From contig JABAZY010000019.1 in the NCBI GenBank assembly GCA_018608245.1, positions 90,782 to 131,008 of the forward strand: 40,227 bases of DNA. Reading direction: 5' to 3'. This document shows, one piece after another, positions 1 to 8,736 of this stretch. The first letter of the stretch is position 1. Every line of letters begins with the position of its first letter. The notes under the pieces were generated by a model. That model searched no databases, had not been told where the DNA came from, and saw only the letters and a list, made by a program, of their open reading frames with translations. A program made the position numbers and the translations under genes. Source of the DNA: Alphaproteobacteria bacterium (GTDB lineage: Bacteria; Pseudomonadota; Alphaproteobacteria; Micavibrionales; Micavibrionaceae).

Positions 1-1161
1 GAACAGCAACGTTTGAGCTGGAAAAATGAAAAACAAGATCTTGAGAAAATGCTTTTTGACCCTGCGCTTACTGATGAAAAGCAACGTAAGAAATTAGCGG
101 AGCTTGAAAGTAAGTTAGACTCAACACAGCAACAATTAGCAGAAGCGAAAGCCTATGCAGATAAAGCGGCGAAAGAACGCGTTATCGTTACGCGCGAAGT
201 GCCTGCGCCAGTTGAAGCTCTAAGCTCTGCAAGTAATAATGTTCTGACGTCGCCGGCACGTTCTGGCGTATCAACAAATATATATGCGCAAAATCCTGTT
301 TTGACAGCACAAAGACCAGTGTCTCAGAAACTTCGTCCAGATTTACCAGCAGTAAGCAGACAGAATTTGTCAGCAAGAGCTATCCCGCAACCAATGATAT
401 CACAAGTATCACAACGTGATGTGGCAATGGCGCAAGAGGCCAAGGCACAGGCACAAGCTTTGGCTAAAACACAGGCGGAAACGCAAGCTCAACTTCAAGC
501 TTTGAGGCGTGCACAGGCAAATACAAAAAAACCGACACAGGCACAATTACAACAGCTTGCTCAAGCACAGAAAATGGCGCAGGAACAAGCACAAGCTTTA
601 GCAAAAGCGGAAACAATTGCCAGAGAGTCTCAAGCTAGAGTTCTAGAAGCGCAAACACGTGAAGTTCAAGCGCGAGACCAACTGCAAGCGGTTGCCAGAG
701 AAAAAATGAAAATAGAGCCAGCCGCAATACCTGTTGCAAAAGCAATGCCTCGTTATCAATTATCACAAAATAATATCCAAAGCCTGCTGTCTCGTTCTGG
801 TGTGCCATTAAATGGTGCCGTTGTCCGCGTGGCGGATGATCAATATCGTTGGGATGCCGCAAATATCATTGGTAAAGCCTATATAGGCAAAGCTTCAGAA
901 GTAGGCGGTATACAGAATTTTGCTCAAAACACGATTGCTAAAGCTAAACAAGCTTGTGGTGGTGATTTTGCGGCTGTTCCAGCTTCTAGTAATCGCTTTG
1001 AAATGGCCTGTATTGGTGGCGTTTACAGCTCGTCCGCCTCATTAGTGTTGTATCAAAAAGGGCAGGAAATCATCGCCATTACGCACGAAACATCAGCGGA
1101 TGATATGGACATTGCCATGGATATTGGTGATAAAATCGCCAAAAACCTTTCTGCTCTATAG
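1..1161 (+). CDS. Ala/Gln-rich coiled-coil protein of unknown function (5' truncated by window edge)
   Basis: The frame is open to base 1 (codons E-Q-Q-R precede the first possible TTG at 13), so the gene starts outside the window and 386 residues are visible. Residues from about 130 to 240 are very rich in Ala, Gln, Lys and Glu with repeated AQAQ and QALAK units, typical of a long coiled coil. The final 130 residues look globular: they contain two Cys (in KQACGG and EMACIGG) and mixed beta/alpha content ending in DIAMDIGDKIAKNL. This tail may be the functional domain. I do not recognise the family. A scaffold or envelope-spanning role is possible from the coiled coil but not shown. It precedes the AsmA-like gene by 120 nt and may be in a separate unit because a hairpin with a T-run follows it. 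Confidence 0.8.
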   Translation, partial: EQQRLSWKNEKQDLEKMLFDPALTDEKQRKKLAELESKLDSTQQQLAEAKAYADKAAKERVIVTREVPAPVEALSSASNNVLTSPARSGVSTNIYAQNPVLTAQRPVSQKLRPDLPAVSRQNLSARAIPQPMISQVSQRDVAMAQEAKAQAQALAKTQAETQAQLQALRRAQANTKKPTQAQLQQLAQAQKMAQEQAQALAKAETIARESQARVLEAQTREVQARDQLQAVAREKMKIEPAAIPVAKAMPRYQLSQNNIQSLLSRSGVPLNGAVVRVADDQYRWDAANIIGKAYIGKASEVGGIQNFAQNTIAKAKQACGGDFAAVPASSNRFEMACIGGVYSSSASLVLYQKGQEIIAITHETSADDMDIAMDIGDKIAKNLSAL

Positions 1162-1220
1162 CTTGTAGGAGAACTACGCACCTTTTATTTCGTTAAATAA
1201 AGAAACTACAAGATTTTTCT
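1162..1220 (+). terminator. Candidate terminator or attenuator between the coiled-coil gene and asmA-like gene
   Basis: CTTGTAG (1162-1168) and CTACAAG (1206-1212) form an outer stem that encloses a perfect 7-bp hairpin TTTATTT-CGTT-AAATAAA (1184-1201) and is followed by ATTTTTCT. The stem is AT-rich and its loop is large, so it is weaker than a classical intrinsic terminator. It starts immediately after the stop codon. Confidence 0.4.
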
Positions 1221-1281
1221 CTTGTGATTCGCTATAACAATACTCGTTTAGAAAATTCAGACTTATATCACGGAGAAAACA

Positions 1282-4200
1282 GTGAAAAAACTTGTCCTAT
1301 TCCCAATTGCTATCATCGTTCTTTTACTTGCGGCTGCTTTATTTGCACCAAGCTTTATTGATTGGAATAAATATAAACCGCAAATCATTGAACAAATTAA
1401 CACGGCGACTGGATATGATGTTCAGATAAATGGTAATTTATCGCTGACAGTTCTCCCGCGTCCACAACTATCCATTGCTGGGTTGGTTATTAACGCACCT
1501 AAAAAAGTTGAATTTGAAAACCTTTTAAAATTAAAAGAAACAAAAGTTAGTGTAGCTGTGATGCCACTTCTACAAAAGAAAATTGAAGTTGATCGTATCA
1601 CTTTGATTGAACCTGATATTCAACTCGAAGTGATGAAAGATGGCACACCATCTTGGATGACTGATAAATTAAATAAAGTAGAGAAAAAATTACCTAACGC
1701 ACCAGAGGTCGCGGCGAAGGCAACGGCTAAAGTTACAGAATCAATTAGCTTGAATGGTGTTGATATTCAGGACGGTAAATTTTCTTTTATTGATCACCGC
1801 ACAGGCAAACGTCATGACGTAAAAAATATCAATGTAGCTTTAGATTCTGAAACACTAAAAGGGCCTTTTGATGTTGATGGTAGTATAAATTATCAAGATA
1901 AGAAAATTGAATTAGATATTACAACAGGCGCTCTACCTAAAGCAGGTGAAGCGCTTAAACTTGATGCTGAGATTGCACTTCCAGAGGCAGGAGCAGAATT
2001 TTCTTTCAAAGGTGTAACAACGATTAAAGCACCCTTTGATGTGCAGGGACAAACAAATTTTGATGTTTCGTCTCCTGCAAAACTGGCTGGGCTATTTGGC
2101 ACGCAACTAGATAGTAAATTCAATGAAGCATTTAAACTTGATGGACTAATAAGTGCAGATGAAAATAAAGTTTCTTACGATAATCTTAAATTATCTTTCG
2201 GTAGCATGAACGGTAATGGGCGTATTGTTTTGATGGATATTAAAGAGAAAAATCCTGCAAAGCTAAGCGGTAAAATGGAGTTCTCTTCCCTTGATCTAAA
2301 CAAATTTATGGGCGGCGCTAAAAAGCCTTCTACCAAAAAATCCAAATCATTTGCGCCAGAAGCACTAACATTGCCTATGGCGATTGATACAGATTTTGCG
2401 GTTGATTTTGGTGATGTTAAAATTAATGACAATGTCATTAAGGGTGCTTTTTTAGATATTAAAAAAACAGGCTCTAAATCTTCTGTTAAATTTAAAGCGC
2501 TCGAAATGCCAGGGGGCACAAAAGCAGATGGTGCTTTAAATGTTTCTTACGCCTCATCTTCAACGTCTTCTAAGACAGGAGCGGTCACATATTCTGATCC
2601 AAATATTACCTTTAATCTAAATGGTAAAGTGAATGAAATTTCAAAGGCTCTAAATGCGTTTGCACCTAAGGTTGATGCTTCTGCGATCACAAAGCTCTAT
2701 AAAACAGCTCAATTTGATCTAAAAGGTAGCACGCAAGGAAGTGCGATTACTCTAAAAGACAGTACCATCCAGTTGGATAGCACCGTTCTTGGTGTTGGTG
2801 GTAGTTACAAGGGGCAGGGCAAAAATGGTCGTCCGCAGGCAGTGATTGAATTGACGGCTGGTGATATTAACTTTGATCAAATATTAGAAAAATCAGGCAT
2901 TAAAAAGGCTACGAATAATGACGCTAGTGCACCTAAGAAAAGCTTGAAACAATCTTTAGAACCTATCCGTAATTTATCTCTTCCAATGGATATTGGTGTA
3001 GATCTTAGCCTTCAAAAGGCGCGTATCAATAATGCAGACCTAAGTGGCCTTCGTATCACAGGTGACGTTGCTGGTAATCGTGTGAATATTACGACAGCTT
3101 CTGTAAACAACTTTGCGGGTGCTACCATTAGTGTTAAGGGTGTTATTGCTGATCTAAAAGCATTAACTGGTTTAGACTTATCACTTTATACAAAAACCGA
3201 TAACGTTAAGACGCTAGCCAACGCATTAAAAGTAGATGTTTCAAAATTACCTGCATCTATTTCTGCGCTAGAGGCAAATGTTGGCATAAAAGGTTCAACA
3301 ACAGAATCTGCCTTTAATGCAAACATCAAAGCGCTCAGTGGTCAATTAGATGCATCAGGCACGGCGCGTAGCTTACTTGAAACGCCTAGCTTTGATAATC
3401 TTACGCTTGGGCTGAAACATCCTAATTTGGTGAATGCGATTAAAGTTGTATCGCCTAACTTCTCTGGCTCAACAGGCTTAGCAAAACCAATTAATTTTTC
3501 TGCTAAGGCGTCTAGTACGGGTAAAACATATAACTTGTCAGACATTAACGCAGTCTTCGGACCAACTAGTTTGGTCGGTGCGCTGAAAATTAATATGGCA
3601 GGTAACATTCCTGATATCTCGGGGAACATAAAAGCGGGTAGTCTTCCGCTTGATAGTTTCTTAGGCGCTAAAAAATCTGGTGGTGGATCATCATCAAGCT
3701 CACGTTGGTCGAAAACGCCAATCGATTTATCATGGATGAATAAACTTGGTTTAAATGTTGATTTGTCAGCGAAAGATATTACCTACGGTACGTGGAACTT
3801 CTCTTCGCCTTCCACGGGTTTAAAAATTAGTGGTGGTGAATTAAATGTCAGTAATTTAAAAGCAGGTGTATTCGGTGGAAATGCTACTTTAAATTCAACT
3901 GTAAAAGCAGGCGCAAAATCTGGGTCACCTTTAAGTATTAGCGTTAAATCCGATATGGATTCAATCTCACTTGAAAGTTTGGTACGCGCCTTAAGTGGAT
4001 CAAACAAACTACGTAGCTCTGGTACAGTGTCATTTGATATGGACGTAAACTCAGCAGGAGCGAGCGCGCATGATCTTGTTAACGCGCTAGCTGGTAATGC
4101 AAAATTACGCGGAACGAATGTAATTATCAAAGGGTTTGATTTACCAAAAATGGCGGAAGCTTTGGGCGGTCGTGATAAATTATTATCTGCAGCAAAGGGG

Positions 4201-4770
4201 CTTGCCTCTGGTGCGTTAAGTGGCGGTCAAACAAAATTTGATACAATCAATGGTGATTACACAATTTCAAAAGGGATTGTTAAAATCGATAATATGAAAA
4301 TGGATAGCGATACGGCTGTGATTGATTCAACAGGTAACGCAAACCTTCCAACATGGTACGTTGATACAACACATATGATTTCAATGAAAACGCTACCTGA
4401 CATGGAGCCATTAAAGGCGACGGTCAAAGGCCCTCTAAATAAACCATTAAATTCTTTTGGTAAGGGCGTTTATGAAGATTATATCCAACAAAAATTCCAA
4501 TCAGAAATTCAGGATAAATTACCTGACGTGTTGGGTGATGATGTAACGGATAAATTAAAACAGTTTGGAATTCTACCAACGCAGAAAAAACAAGAACCTG
4601 CTGTAGTGCCAACGCAAGAAGGAAGTGATGTACAACCCGCACCAACACCAAAGACCGAGCCAGCACCTGAACCAAAGAAAATTGAAAAACCTGAAGATGC
4701 ACTAAATGAATTGTTAAAAGGTGGCAATCCAGAAGAAGCAATCGACAATGTGCTTAAAGGATTATTTTAG
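1282..4770 (+). CDS. AsmA family protein
   Basis: A 1162-residue protein of the AsmA/YhjG type: large inner-membrane-anchored periplasmic proteins of the bridge-like lipid-transfer class, implicated in outer-membrane lipid homeostasis. The start is GTG, chosen because CGGAGA lies 6 nt upstream. Residues 5-25 form one transmembrane helix (VLFPIAIIVLLLAAALFAP) followed by the typical FIDWNKYKPQI segment. The middle is a long series of beta-strand repeats with alternating polar and apolar residues. The AsmA C-terminal domain (about 880-1080) includes the LSGSNKLRSSGTVSFDM-type stretch and a final IDSTGNANLPTW block. The last 80 residues are Pro/Glu/Lys-rich and probably unstructured. Family membership is clear; substrate is unknown. 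Confidence 0.92.
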   Translation: MKKLVLFPIAIIVLLLAAALFAPSFIDWNKYKPQIIEQINTATGYDVQINGNLSLTVLPRPQLSIAGLVINAPKKVEFENLLKLKETKVSVAVMPLLQKKIEVDRITLIEPDIQLEVMKDGTPSWMTDKLNKVEKKLPNAPEVAAKATAKVTESISLNGVDIQDGKFSFIDHRTGKRHDVKNINVALDSETLKGPFDVDGSINYQDKKIELDITTGALPKAGEALKLDAEIALPEAGAEFSFKGVTTIKAPFDVQGQTNFDVSSPAKLAGLFGTQLDSKFNEAFKLDGLISADENKVSYDNLKLSFGSMNGNGRIVLMDIKEKNPAKLSGKMEFSSLDLNKFMGGAKKPSTKKSKSFAPEALTLPMAIDTDFAVDFGDVKINDNVIKGAFLDIKKTGSKSSVKFKALEMPGGTKADGALNVSYASSSTSSKTGAVTYSDPNITFNLNGKVNEISKALNAFAPKVDASAITKLYKTAQFDLKGSTQGSAITLKDSTIQLDSTVLGVGGSYKGQGKNGRPQAVIELTAGDINFDQILEKSGIKKATNNDASAPKKSLKQSLEPIRNLSLPMDIGVDLSLQKARINNADLSGLRITGDVAGNRVNITTASVNNFAGATISVKGVIADLKALTGLDLSLYTKTDNVKTLANALKVDVSKLPASISALEANVGIKGSTTESAFNANIKALSGQLDASGTARSLLETPSFDNLTLGLKHPNLVNAIKVVSPNFSGSTGLAKPINFSAKASSTGKTYNLSDINAVFGPTSLVGALKINMAGNIPDISGNIKAGSLPLDSFLGAKKSGGGSSSSSRWSKTPIDLSWMNKLGLNVDLSAKDITYGTWNFSSPSTGLKISGGELNVSNLKAGVFGGNATLNSTVKAGAKSGSPLSISVKSDMDSISLESLVRALSGSNKLRSSGTVSFDMDVNSAGASAHDLVNALAGNAKLRGTNVIIKGFDLPKMAEALGGRDKLLSAAKGLASGALSGGQTKFDTINGDYTISKGIVKIDNMKMDSDTAVIDSTGNANLPTWYVDTTHMISMKTLPDMEPLKATVKGPLNKPLNSFGKGVYEDYIQQKFQSEIQDKLPDVLGDDVTDKLKQFGILPTQKKQEPAVVPTQEGSDVQPAPTPKTEPAPEPKKIEKPEDALNELLKGGNPEEAIDNVLKGLF

Positions 4771-4777
4771 CCGTAAT

Positions 4778-5020
4778 CTATTCATGAGCAGGGATAAGTC
4801 CTTTAGGAACGCCTGTGCCATAAATACGCTTACTTAATGATGTTGACGTTGCAGGGTAGCGTTGGTCTGCAACTATTAACTCGATGTCGTCTATTGCAGG
4901 TTCATTGGCAGGGGTTGTTCCTTGGGTGCAATCTTGCACCGCGGTTGCCTTTGGAACAATCTCTGTTGTCGTAGCCTCTGTATATGCTAATGACGTACTT
5001 CCTGATACACATTTTGCCAT
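4778..5020 (-). CDS. Small protein of unknown function
   Basis: An 80-residue protein, Thr/Ala/Pro-rich with two Cys, converging on the AsmA-like gene with 7 nt between the stops. It is believed to be real because the minus strand carries a strong promoter (TTGACA-N16-TATAGT, 5051-5078) and a TAGGAT Shine-Dalgarno-like site 7 nt before the ATG. There is no recognisable domain and no clear signal peptide (the N-terminus MAKCVSGSTS lacks a long hydrophobic core). It lies downstream of fumC and the RHH gene but has its own promoter. An ORF on the other strand (4884-5096) has no ribosome site and was not accepted. Confidence 0.6.
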   Translation of the reverse strand: MAKCVSGSTSLAYTEATTTEIVPKATAVQDCTQGTTPANEPAIDDIELIVADQRYPATSTSLSKRIYGTGVPKGLIPAHE

Positions 5021-5050
5021 TCTTAAATCCTACTTAATTAATACAGTAAG

Positions 5051-5078
5051 ACTATACAGAAATAATTTATTATGTCAA
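5051..5078 (-). promoter_or_regulatory. Promoter of the small orphan gene, ATTGACAT class
   Basis: On the minus strand TTGACA (5073-5078) and TATAGT (5051-5056) are 16 nt apart, close to the sigma70 consensus. The -35 lies in the longer string ATTGACATAAT, shared with the promoters at 25258, 30246 and 31207. Confidence 0.6.
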
Positions 5079-5081
5079 TAT

Positions 5082-5315
5082 TTATACGCTCGCTAAAACA
5101 TACAGTCTTATAGCACTGGATAAATTCACGGAGCGGGCTTCGTCTAGCTCTGTAATCAGCTGATTAATGGACTTTCCTTGTTTCTCAGCCAGTTGCTTGA
5201 AGATATCCCAAAAGGGTTTCTCAATAGACACGCTCGTTGCGTGCCCAGCAATATTCACAGAATGCTTGATAATAGGGGCGCTCAGAATGTCGGTTAAATC
5301 ATTTTGATCGGACAT
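5082..5315 (-). CDS. Ribbon-helix-helix domain protein (RHH_4 type)
   Basis: A 77-residue protein matching the small alphaproteobacterial ribbon-helix-helix family: a beta strand (HSVNIAGHATSVSIE), then the helix WDIFKQLAEKQGKSINQLI, then the conserved NLSSAIRLYVL terminus. RHH proteins normally dimerise and bind DNA through the strand. It starts 3 nt after the fumC stop on the same strand, so it is almost certainly cotranscribed and translationally coupled with fumC. Linkage of this family to fumC is common in alphaproteobacteria. No toxin gene is adjacent, so there is no support for a toxin-antitoxin role. Its target is unknown. Confidence 0.85.
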   Translation of the reverse strand: MSDQNDLTDILSAPIIKHSVNIAGHATSVSIEKPFWDIFKQLAEKQGKSINQLITELDEARSVNLSSAIRLYVLASV

Positions 5316-5318
5316 GGC

Positions 5319-6716
5319 CTAACCCTTGGGCTTAATCATATCTTCTGGCTTCACCCATTGGTCAAACTCTTCAGCGGTCAGATAGCCCAACTTTACACCA
5401 GCTTCTTTCAGCGATGTGCCTTCATTATAGGCCGTCTTCGCTAACTTAGCCGCCTTGTCATAGCCAATATGGGTGTTCAGTGCTGTCACCAACATCAAAG
5501 AATTCTCCATCAGGCTCTTAATACGCTCTTCGTTTGCTTCGATACCAACAACACAATTCTTGGTAAAGCTACGCGATGCATCGGCGATTAACTCAATTGA
5601 CTGAAGCACATTATAGATCATCACAGGTTTAAAGACATTCAGCTCAAAGTGCCCCTGAGAGCCCGCAACAGTCACAGTTGTGTGATTACCCATGACTTGC
5701 GCGCAAACCATTGTGATGGCTTCACACTGCGTCGGGTTAACCTTACCTGGCATGATTGAGGAACCTGGCTCATTAGCAGGTAGAATAATTTCACCAATAC
5801 CAGAGCGTGGGCCAGAACCCATCAAGCGGATATCATTCGCAATCTTCATTAAGGATGCTGCTAGAACGTTTAACGCGCCAGACACCTCGATCATCGCGTC
5901 ATGTGCTGCCAATGCTTCAAACTTATTCTCAGCCGTCTCAAATTCTAGTCCTGTAATTTCGGAGACGTTCTTAGCAAACTCAACATCAAACCCTTTCAGG
6001 CAGTTGATGCCAGTGCCTACCGCCGTACCACCTTGCGCTAATTGCATTAGGCGGGGCAGGGTCGCAATAATACGTGCAATGCCATACTCAATTTGCTTCG
6101 CATAGCCAGAAAATTCCTGACCTAGCGTCAACGGCGTCGCATCTTGTAAATGCGTCCGTCCGTTCTTCACAATTTTGGCAAAGGCATTTGATTTATTTTC
6201 CAGCTCTTCATGCAACTCTTCTAACGCAGGGATAAGCTCGTTATGCACTTGCTCAGCCGCAGAGATATGCATGACGCTCGGGAAGGTATCATTGGATGAT
6301 TGTCCCATATTTACATGGTCGTTCGGGTGGATGGGGTCTTTACCGCCACGTGTGCCCGTTAAAACTTCGTTAGCGCGCCCTGCAATAACTTCATTCGCAT
6401 TCATATTACTTTGCGTGCCTGATCCCGTCTGCCAAACGGCGAGCGGGAACTGCCCAGCAAGCGTGCCATCAATAATTTCATCGGCCGCATTAACGATAGG
6501 CTCACCAATTTCCTTATCCATTGCACCCAACGCCATGTTAGACAGCGCAGAGGCTTTCTTCTGAATGCCAAGCGCACGGATGAGGGAGGCAGGCATCTTC
6601 TCCGTACCAATATCAAAATTCAGCAAGCTACGTTGCGTCTGCGCACCGTAATAGGCATCTAGGGGAACTTCTACGTCACCAATGGAATCTGTTTCAATAC
6701 GTGTTTTTGTGCTCAT
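5319..6716 (-). CDS. fumC: Class II fumarate hydratase
   Basis: Interconverts fumarate and L-malate in the TCA cycle; cytosolic homotetramer of the fumarase/aspartase superfamily, iron-independent. From the chosen ATG the protein is 465 residues, the usual FumC length. Recognisable blocks include [18 protein letters not shown] (about 98-115), the [17 protein letters not shown] substrate region (about 129-145), [17 protein letters not shown], and the family signature [15 protein letters not shown]. The start at 6716 is preferred over an in-frame ATG 30 nt upstream because AGAGGT lies just ahead of it and the N-terminus [13 protein letters not shown] matches the family. It is the first gene of a two-gene unit with the RHH protein. 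Confidence 0.98.
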   Translation of the reverse strand: MSTKTRIETDSIGDVEVPLDAYYGAQTQRSLLNFDIGTEKMPASLIRALGIQKKASALSNMALGAMDKEIGEPIVNAADEIIDGTLAGQFPLAVWQTGSGTQSNMNANEVIAGRANEVLTGTRGGKDPIHPNDHVNMGQSSNDTFPSVMHISAAEQVHNELIPALEELHEELENKSNAFAKIVKNGRTHLQDATPLTLGQEFSGYAKQIEYGIARIIATLPRLMQLAQGGTAVGTGINCLKGFDVEFAKNVSEITGLEFETAENKFEALAAHDAMIEVSGALNVLAASLMKIANDIRLMGSGPRSGIGEIILPANEPGSSIMPGKVNPTQCEAITMVCAQVMGNHTTVTVAGSQGHFELNVFKPVMIYNVLQSIELIADASRSFTKNCVVGIEANEERIKSLMENSLMLVTALNTHIGYDKAAKLAKTAYNEGTSLKEAGVKLGYLTAEEFDQWVKPEDMIKPKG

Positions 6717-6790
6717 TATTATACCTCTATATATTATGAGGCACATAATTCCATACAGCCCAGAAAGAGTCTATAGGTAGGATCGCTTTA

Positions 6791-7471
6791 TCAATATAAT
6801 TGATACTGGAAATGCACATTTTCATTAGTATCAAACCGTGCATACTCCAAAAGAAGCTGGTCGATTTTTGGTTGTCGGCCTATGGCGTTAAATATGGTGG
6901 AGGTCACTGTGGTGACTGGGTGATTATACATGTTTAAAGATGCAGGGGCGCTCGGTCTATTTTCGTCATAACTTCTTACATTTACAAGTTTATGTTCAAC
7001 GTCATTAGAGGCGGAAGGCGTAAAGCTAAGGCATAGGCTACCTGTATCTTTTAAAACACGCGTTGCTTCTGTTAGATGAAGTTTAACATCTGGTGTATAA
7101 GGTATAACGCCATTGGATATAACGGCATCAAAGCTCTCGTTTGCATATGGAATAGGGGATTTAGATACATCAATAAGGTGTAATTTTTCTGCTGTTGCAA
7201 TCCTCTTGCTGGCGGTAATGGAAAGCATTTTTTCTGAGATATCTATGCCATGTACATCATGGCCATCTTTATCAAATGGCTTAGCGCGTTGCCCTCCAGC
7301 GATGCCGATGACTAGTACCTTGGCATGGGAAGTAAGGTGCGGCGATACCATTTGGTGAAACCTTAATGGATCACCAAAAAAGCCTTCTTCTGCCAGTATG
7401 TCATGTGTTACTGCGAACGCATCAAAGTAAACTGAGGCTGGAACAATGGGTGAAATATCATCTTTTGTCAT
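6791..7471 (-). CDS. Class I SAM-dependent methyltransferase-like protein
   Basis: A 226-residue protein with a Methyltransf_11-like Rossmann core: motif I is VLVIGIAGGQRAKPF (about 52-66), then HGIDIS (the acidic ribose-binding end of strand 2), FDAVISNGVIPY (motif around strand 4), and ATRVLKDTGSLCLSF (strand 5). Motif I has IAGGQ where many members have xGxGxG, so SAM binding is likely but divergent. The substrate is unknown. It sits 36 nt downstream of purK on the same strand but has a well-formed promoter right at its start codon (7477-7505) and no Shine-Dalgarno site, suggesting an independent leaderless transcript. Confidence 0.75.
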   Translation of the reverse strand: MTKDDISPIVPASVYFDAFAVTHDILAEEGFFGDPLRFHQMVSPHLTSHAKVLVIGIAGGQRAKPFDKDGHDVHGIDISEKMLSITASKRIATAEKLHLIDVSKSPIPYANESFDAVISNGVIPYTPDVKLHLTEATRVLKDTGSLCLSFTPSASNDVEHKLVNVRSYDENRPSAPASLNMYNHPVTTVTSTIFNAIGRQPKIDQLLLEYARFDTNENVHFQYQLY

Positions 7472-7476
7472 AAGCT

Positions 7477-7505
7477 TGTATAAGCCTAATTTAAAAATAT
7501 GTAAA
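7477..7505 (-). promoter_or_regulatory. Leaderless-type promoter of the methyltransferase gene
   Basis: Minus-strand TTTACA (7500-7505), 17-nt spacer, TATACA (7477-7482), then only 5 nt (7472-7476) before the ATG. No Shine-Dalgarno sequence fits between. The -35 box overlaps the region just before the purK stop codon. Confidence 0.5.
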
Positions 7506-7507
7506 TA

Positions 7508-8575
7508 TTAAATTTTATCTTTAAGGATAGTGACATGACCCATTTTACGACCCGCACGGGCTTCAGCTTTTCCGTATAAATGCACAGAAGCGTTAGGCAT
7601 CTCCATGTATTTAGGCACGTCCTTCACATCATCGCCAATCAAATTAATCATCTCAGCATGATGGTGAGGCTGTGTAGAGCCTAAAGGAAGTCCGCAAACT
7701 GCACGGACATGGTTCTCAAATTGTGAGGTAGGGCAGGCTTCAATCGTCCAGTGACCAGAGTTGTGTGTGCGGGGTGCTATCTCATTAGCAACAATGTCGC
7801 CATTAATTATAAATAACTCTAAGGTCAGTATACCGACCAAATCAACCGCTTCAGCTATCTTCTTAGCCATCTTTGCTGCTTTTTCTTGTATTTCCAATGG
7901 GATATCAGCAGGTGCTATGGTTTTAGATAGAATGTGATTGCTGTGTTCGTTCATTACAGCAGGGTAGCTGGCCACATTTCCAAGCAAGTCTCTCGCAACG
8001 ATAATTGATGTCTCATAATCAAATTTAATTAATCCTTCAATTACAGCTTCTTCTGTATTTAAACTTACCCAAGACTCTTGAGAATTACTGCTATCACTAT
8101 GAAATATTTGACCTTTTCCATCATATCCGAAACGCGCCGTCTTAATAATACATTCTGATGTCTGCCAGTCGCGTAACGTGTCATCAATATCACTTGCACT
8201 ATGGCAGGGTGCCCAAGGGGCTGTTTCTATGCCAATAGAGTTAAGGAAAGCCTTCTCTTTCAAACGATTCTGGGAGCATTCGAGCAGTTTTTTCTCTGGA
8301 TAAACGGGCTTTAATTTAGCTAAAAAATCTATTGTTTTCAGTGGGATATTTTCAAATTCATAAGTAATAACATCAACTGAACTAGCGAACTTACTTAAAG
8401 CACTCTTATCTTCGTAATCCGCACAAGTGAAATAGGGGGTGACAAGCGAGGCTGGGCAGTTATCTTCTGGGCAGTATATGTGCGAATTGATGCCCAATTG
8501 CGCCGCAGCGAGGGCTGACATACGTCCTAATTGCCCACCACCAAGAATACCTATAGTTTTTATTTCCATCTTCAT
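7508..8575 (-). CDS. purK: 5-(carboxyamino)imidazole ribonucleotide synthase
   Basis: ATP-grasp enzyme that carboxylates aminoimidazole ribonucleotide using ATP and bicarbonate, giving N5-CAIR for PurE in purine synthesis. It has 355 residues, the normal PurK length. The N-terminus is the diagnostic IGILGGGQLGRM; further landmarks are ADYEDKSAL, TYEFENIP, KTARFGYDGKGQ (ATP-grasp loop), IVARDLLGN, LELFIINGDIVANEIAPRTHNSGHWTIEAC, and a C-terminal HLYGKAEARAGRKMGHV. PurE is not adjacent as usual: a plus-strand P-loop gene lies between them, so purK has its own promoter (8584-8612). The start has no ribosome-binding site and the -10 box ends 8 nt before the ATG. Confidence 0.96.
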   Translation of the reverse strand: MKMEIKTIGILGGGQLGRMSALAAAQLGINSHIYCPEDNCPASLVTPYFTCADYEDKSALSKFASSVDVITYEFENIPLKTIDFLAKLKPVYPEKKLLECSQNRLKEKAFLNSIGIETAPWAPCHSASDIDDTLRDWQTSECIIKTARFGYDGKGQIFHSDSSNSQESWVSLNTEEAVIEGLIKFDYETSIIVARDLLGNVASYPAVMNEHSNHILSKTIAPADIPLEIQEKAAKMAKKIAEAVDLVGILTLELFIINGDIVANEIAPRTHNSGHWTIEACPTSQFENHVRAVCGLPLGSTQPHHHAEMINLIGDDVKDVPKYMEMPNASVHLYGKAEARAGRKMGHVTILKDKI

Positions 8576-8583
8576 AACAATAG

Positions 8584-8612
8584 GTTATGCCGTGATATTA
8601 AGAGTTAATCAA
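8584..8612 (-). promoter_or_regulatory. Leaderless-type promoter of purK
   Basis: Minus-strand TTGATT (8607-8612), 17-nt spacer, CATAAC (8584-8589), then 8 nt to the purK ATG. With initiation about 7 nt after the -10 the mRNA would begin at or next to the start codon. Confidence 0.5.
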
Positions 8613-8630
8613 GTATGATTTTTAATAGAT

Positions 8631-8722
8631 TTTATGACCCTACTTTAAATCACTTTACGTAATTTTATTTTTTATGTAGATTATCGTAAGTAATAATTAT
8701 GACGAAACTAAATTTATGACCC
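8631..8722 (+). promoter_or_regulatory. Control region of the P-loop gene with direct repeat TTTATGACCC and palindrome TTACGTAA
   Basis: The AT-rich gap between purK and the plus-strand P-loop gene holds two exact copies of TTTATGACCC (8631-8640 and 8713-8722) and the palindrome TTACGTAA (8655-8662). The copies bracket the likely promoter of the plus-strand gene. They could be operator half-sites or chance in AT-rich DNA; I could not pick a convincing -35/-10 pair. Confidence 0.3.
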
Positions 8723-8736
8723 GAAAAAGGTAATTC

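Noticed and set aside
3783-4741. Long minus-strand frames inside the AsmA-like gene
   Set aside because: They are antisense shadows created by codon bias, without ribosome sites or recognisable domains.
4884-5096. Plus-strand 70-codon frame opposite the small orphan gene
   Set aside because: It has no ribosome site and runs through the minus-strand promoter and coding region of a better-supported gene.
5082-5315. Toxin-antitoxin module based on the RHH protein
   Set aside because: No toxin-like partner is adjacent; the neighbour is fumC and the family is a known stand-alone alphaproteobacterial RHH type.
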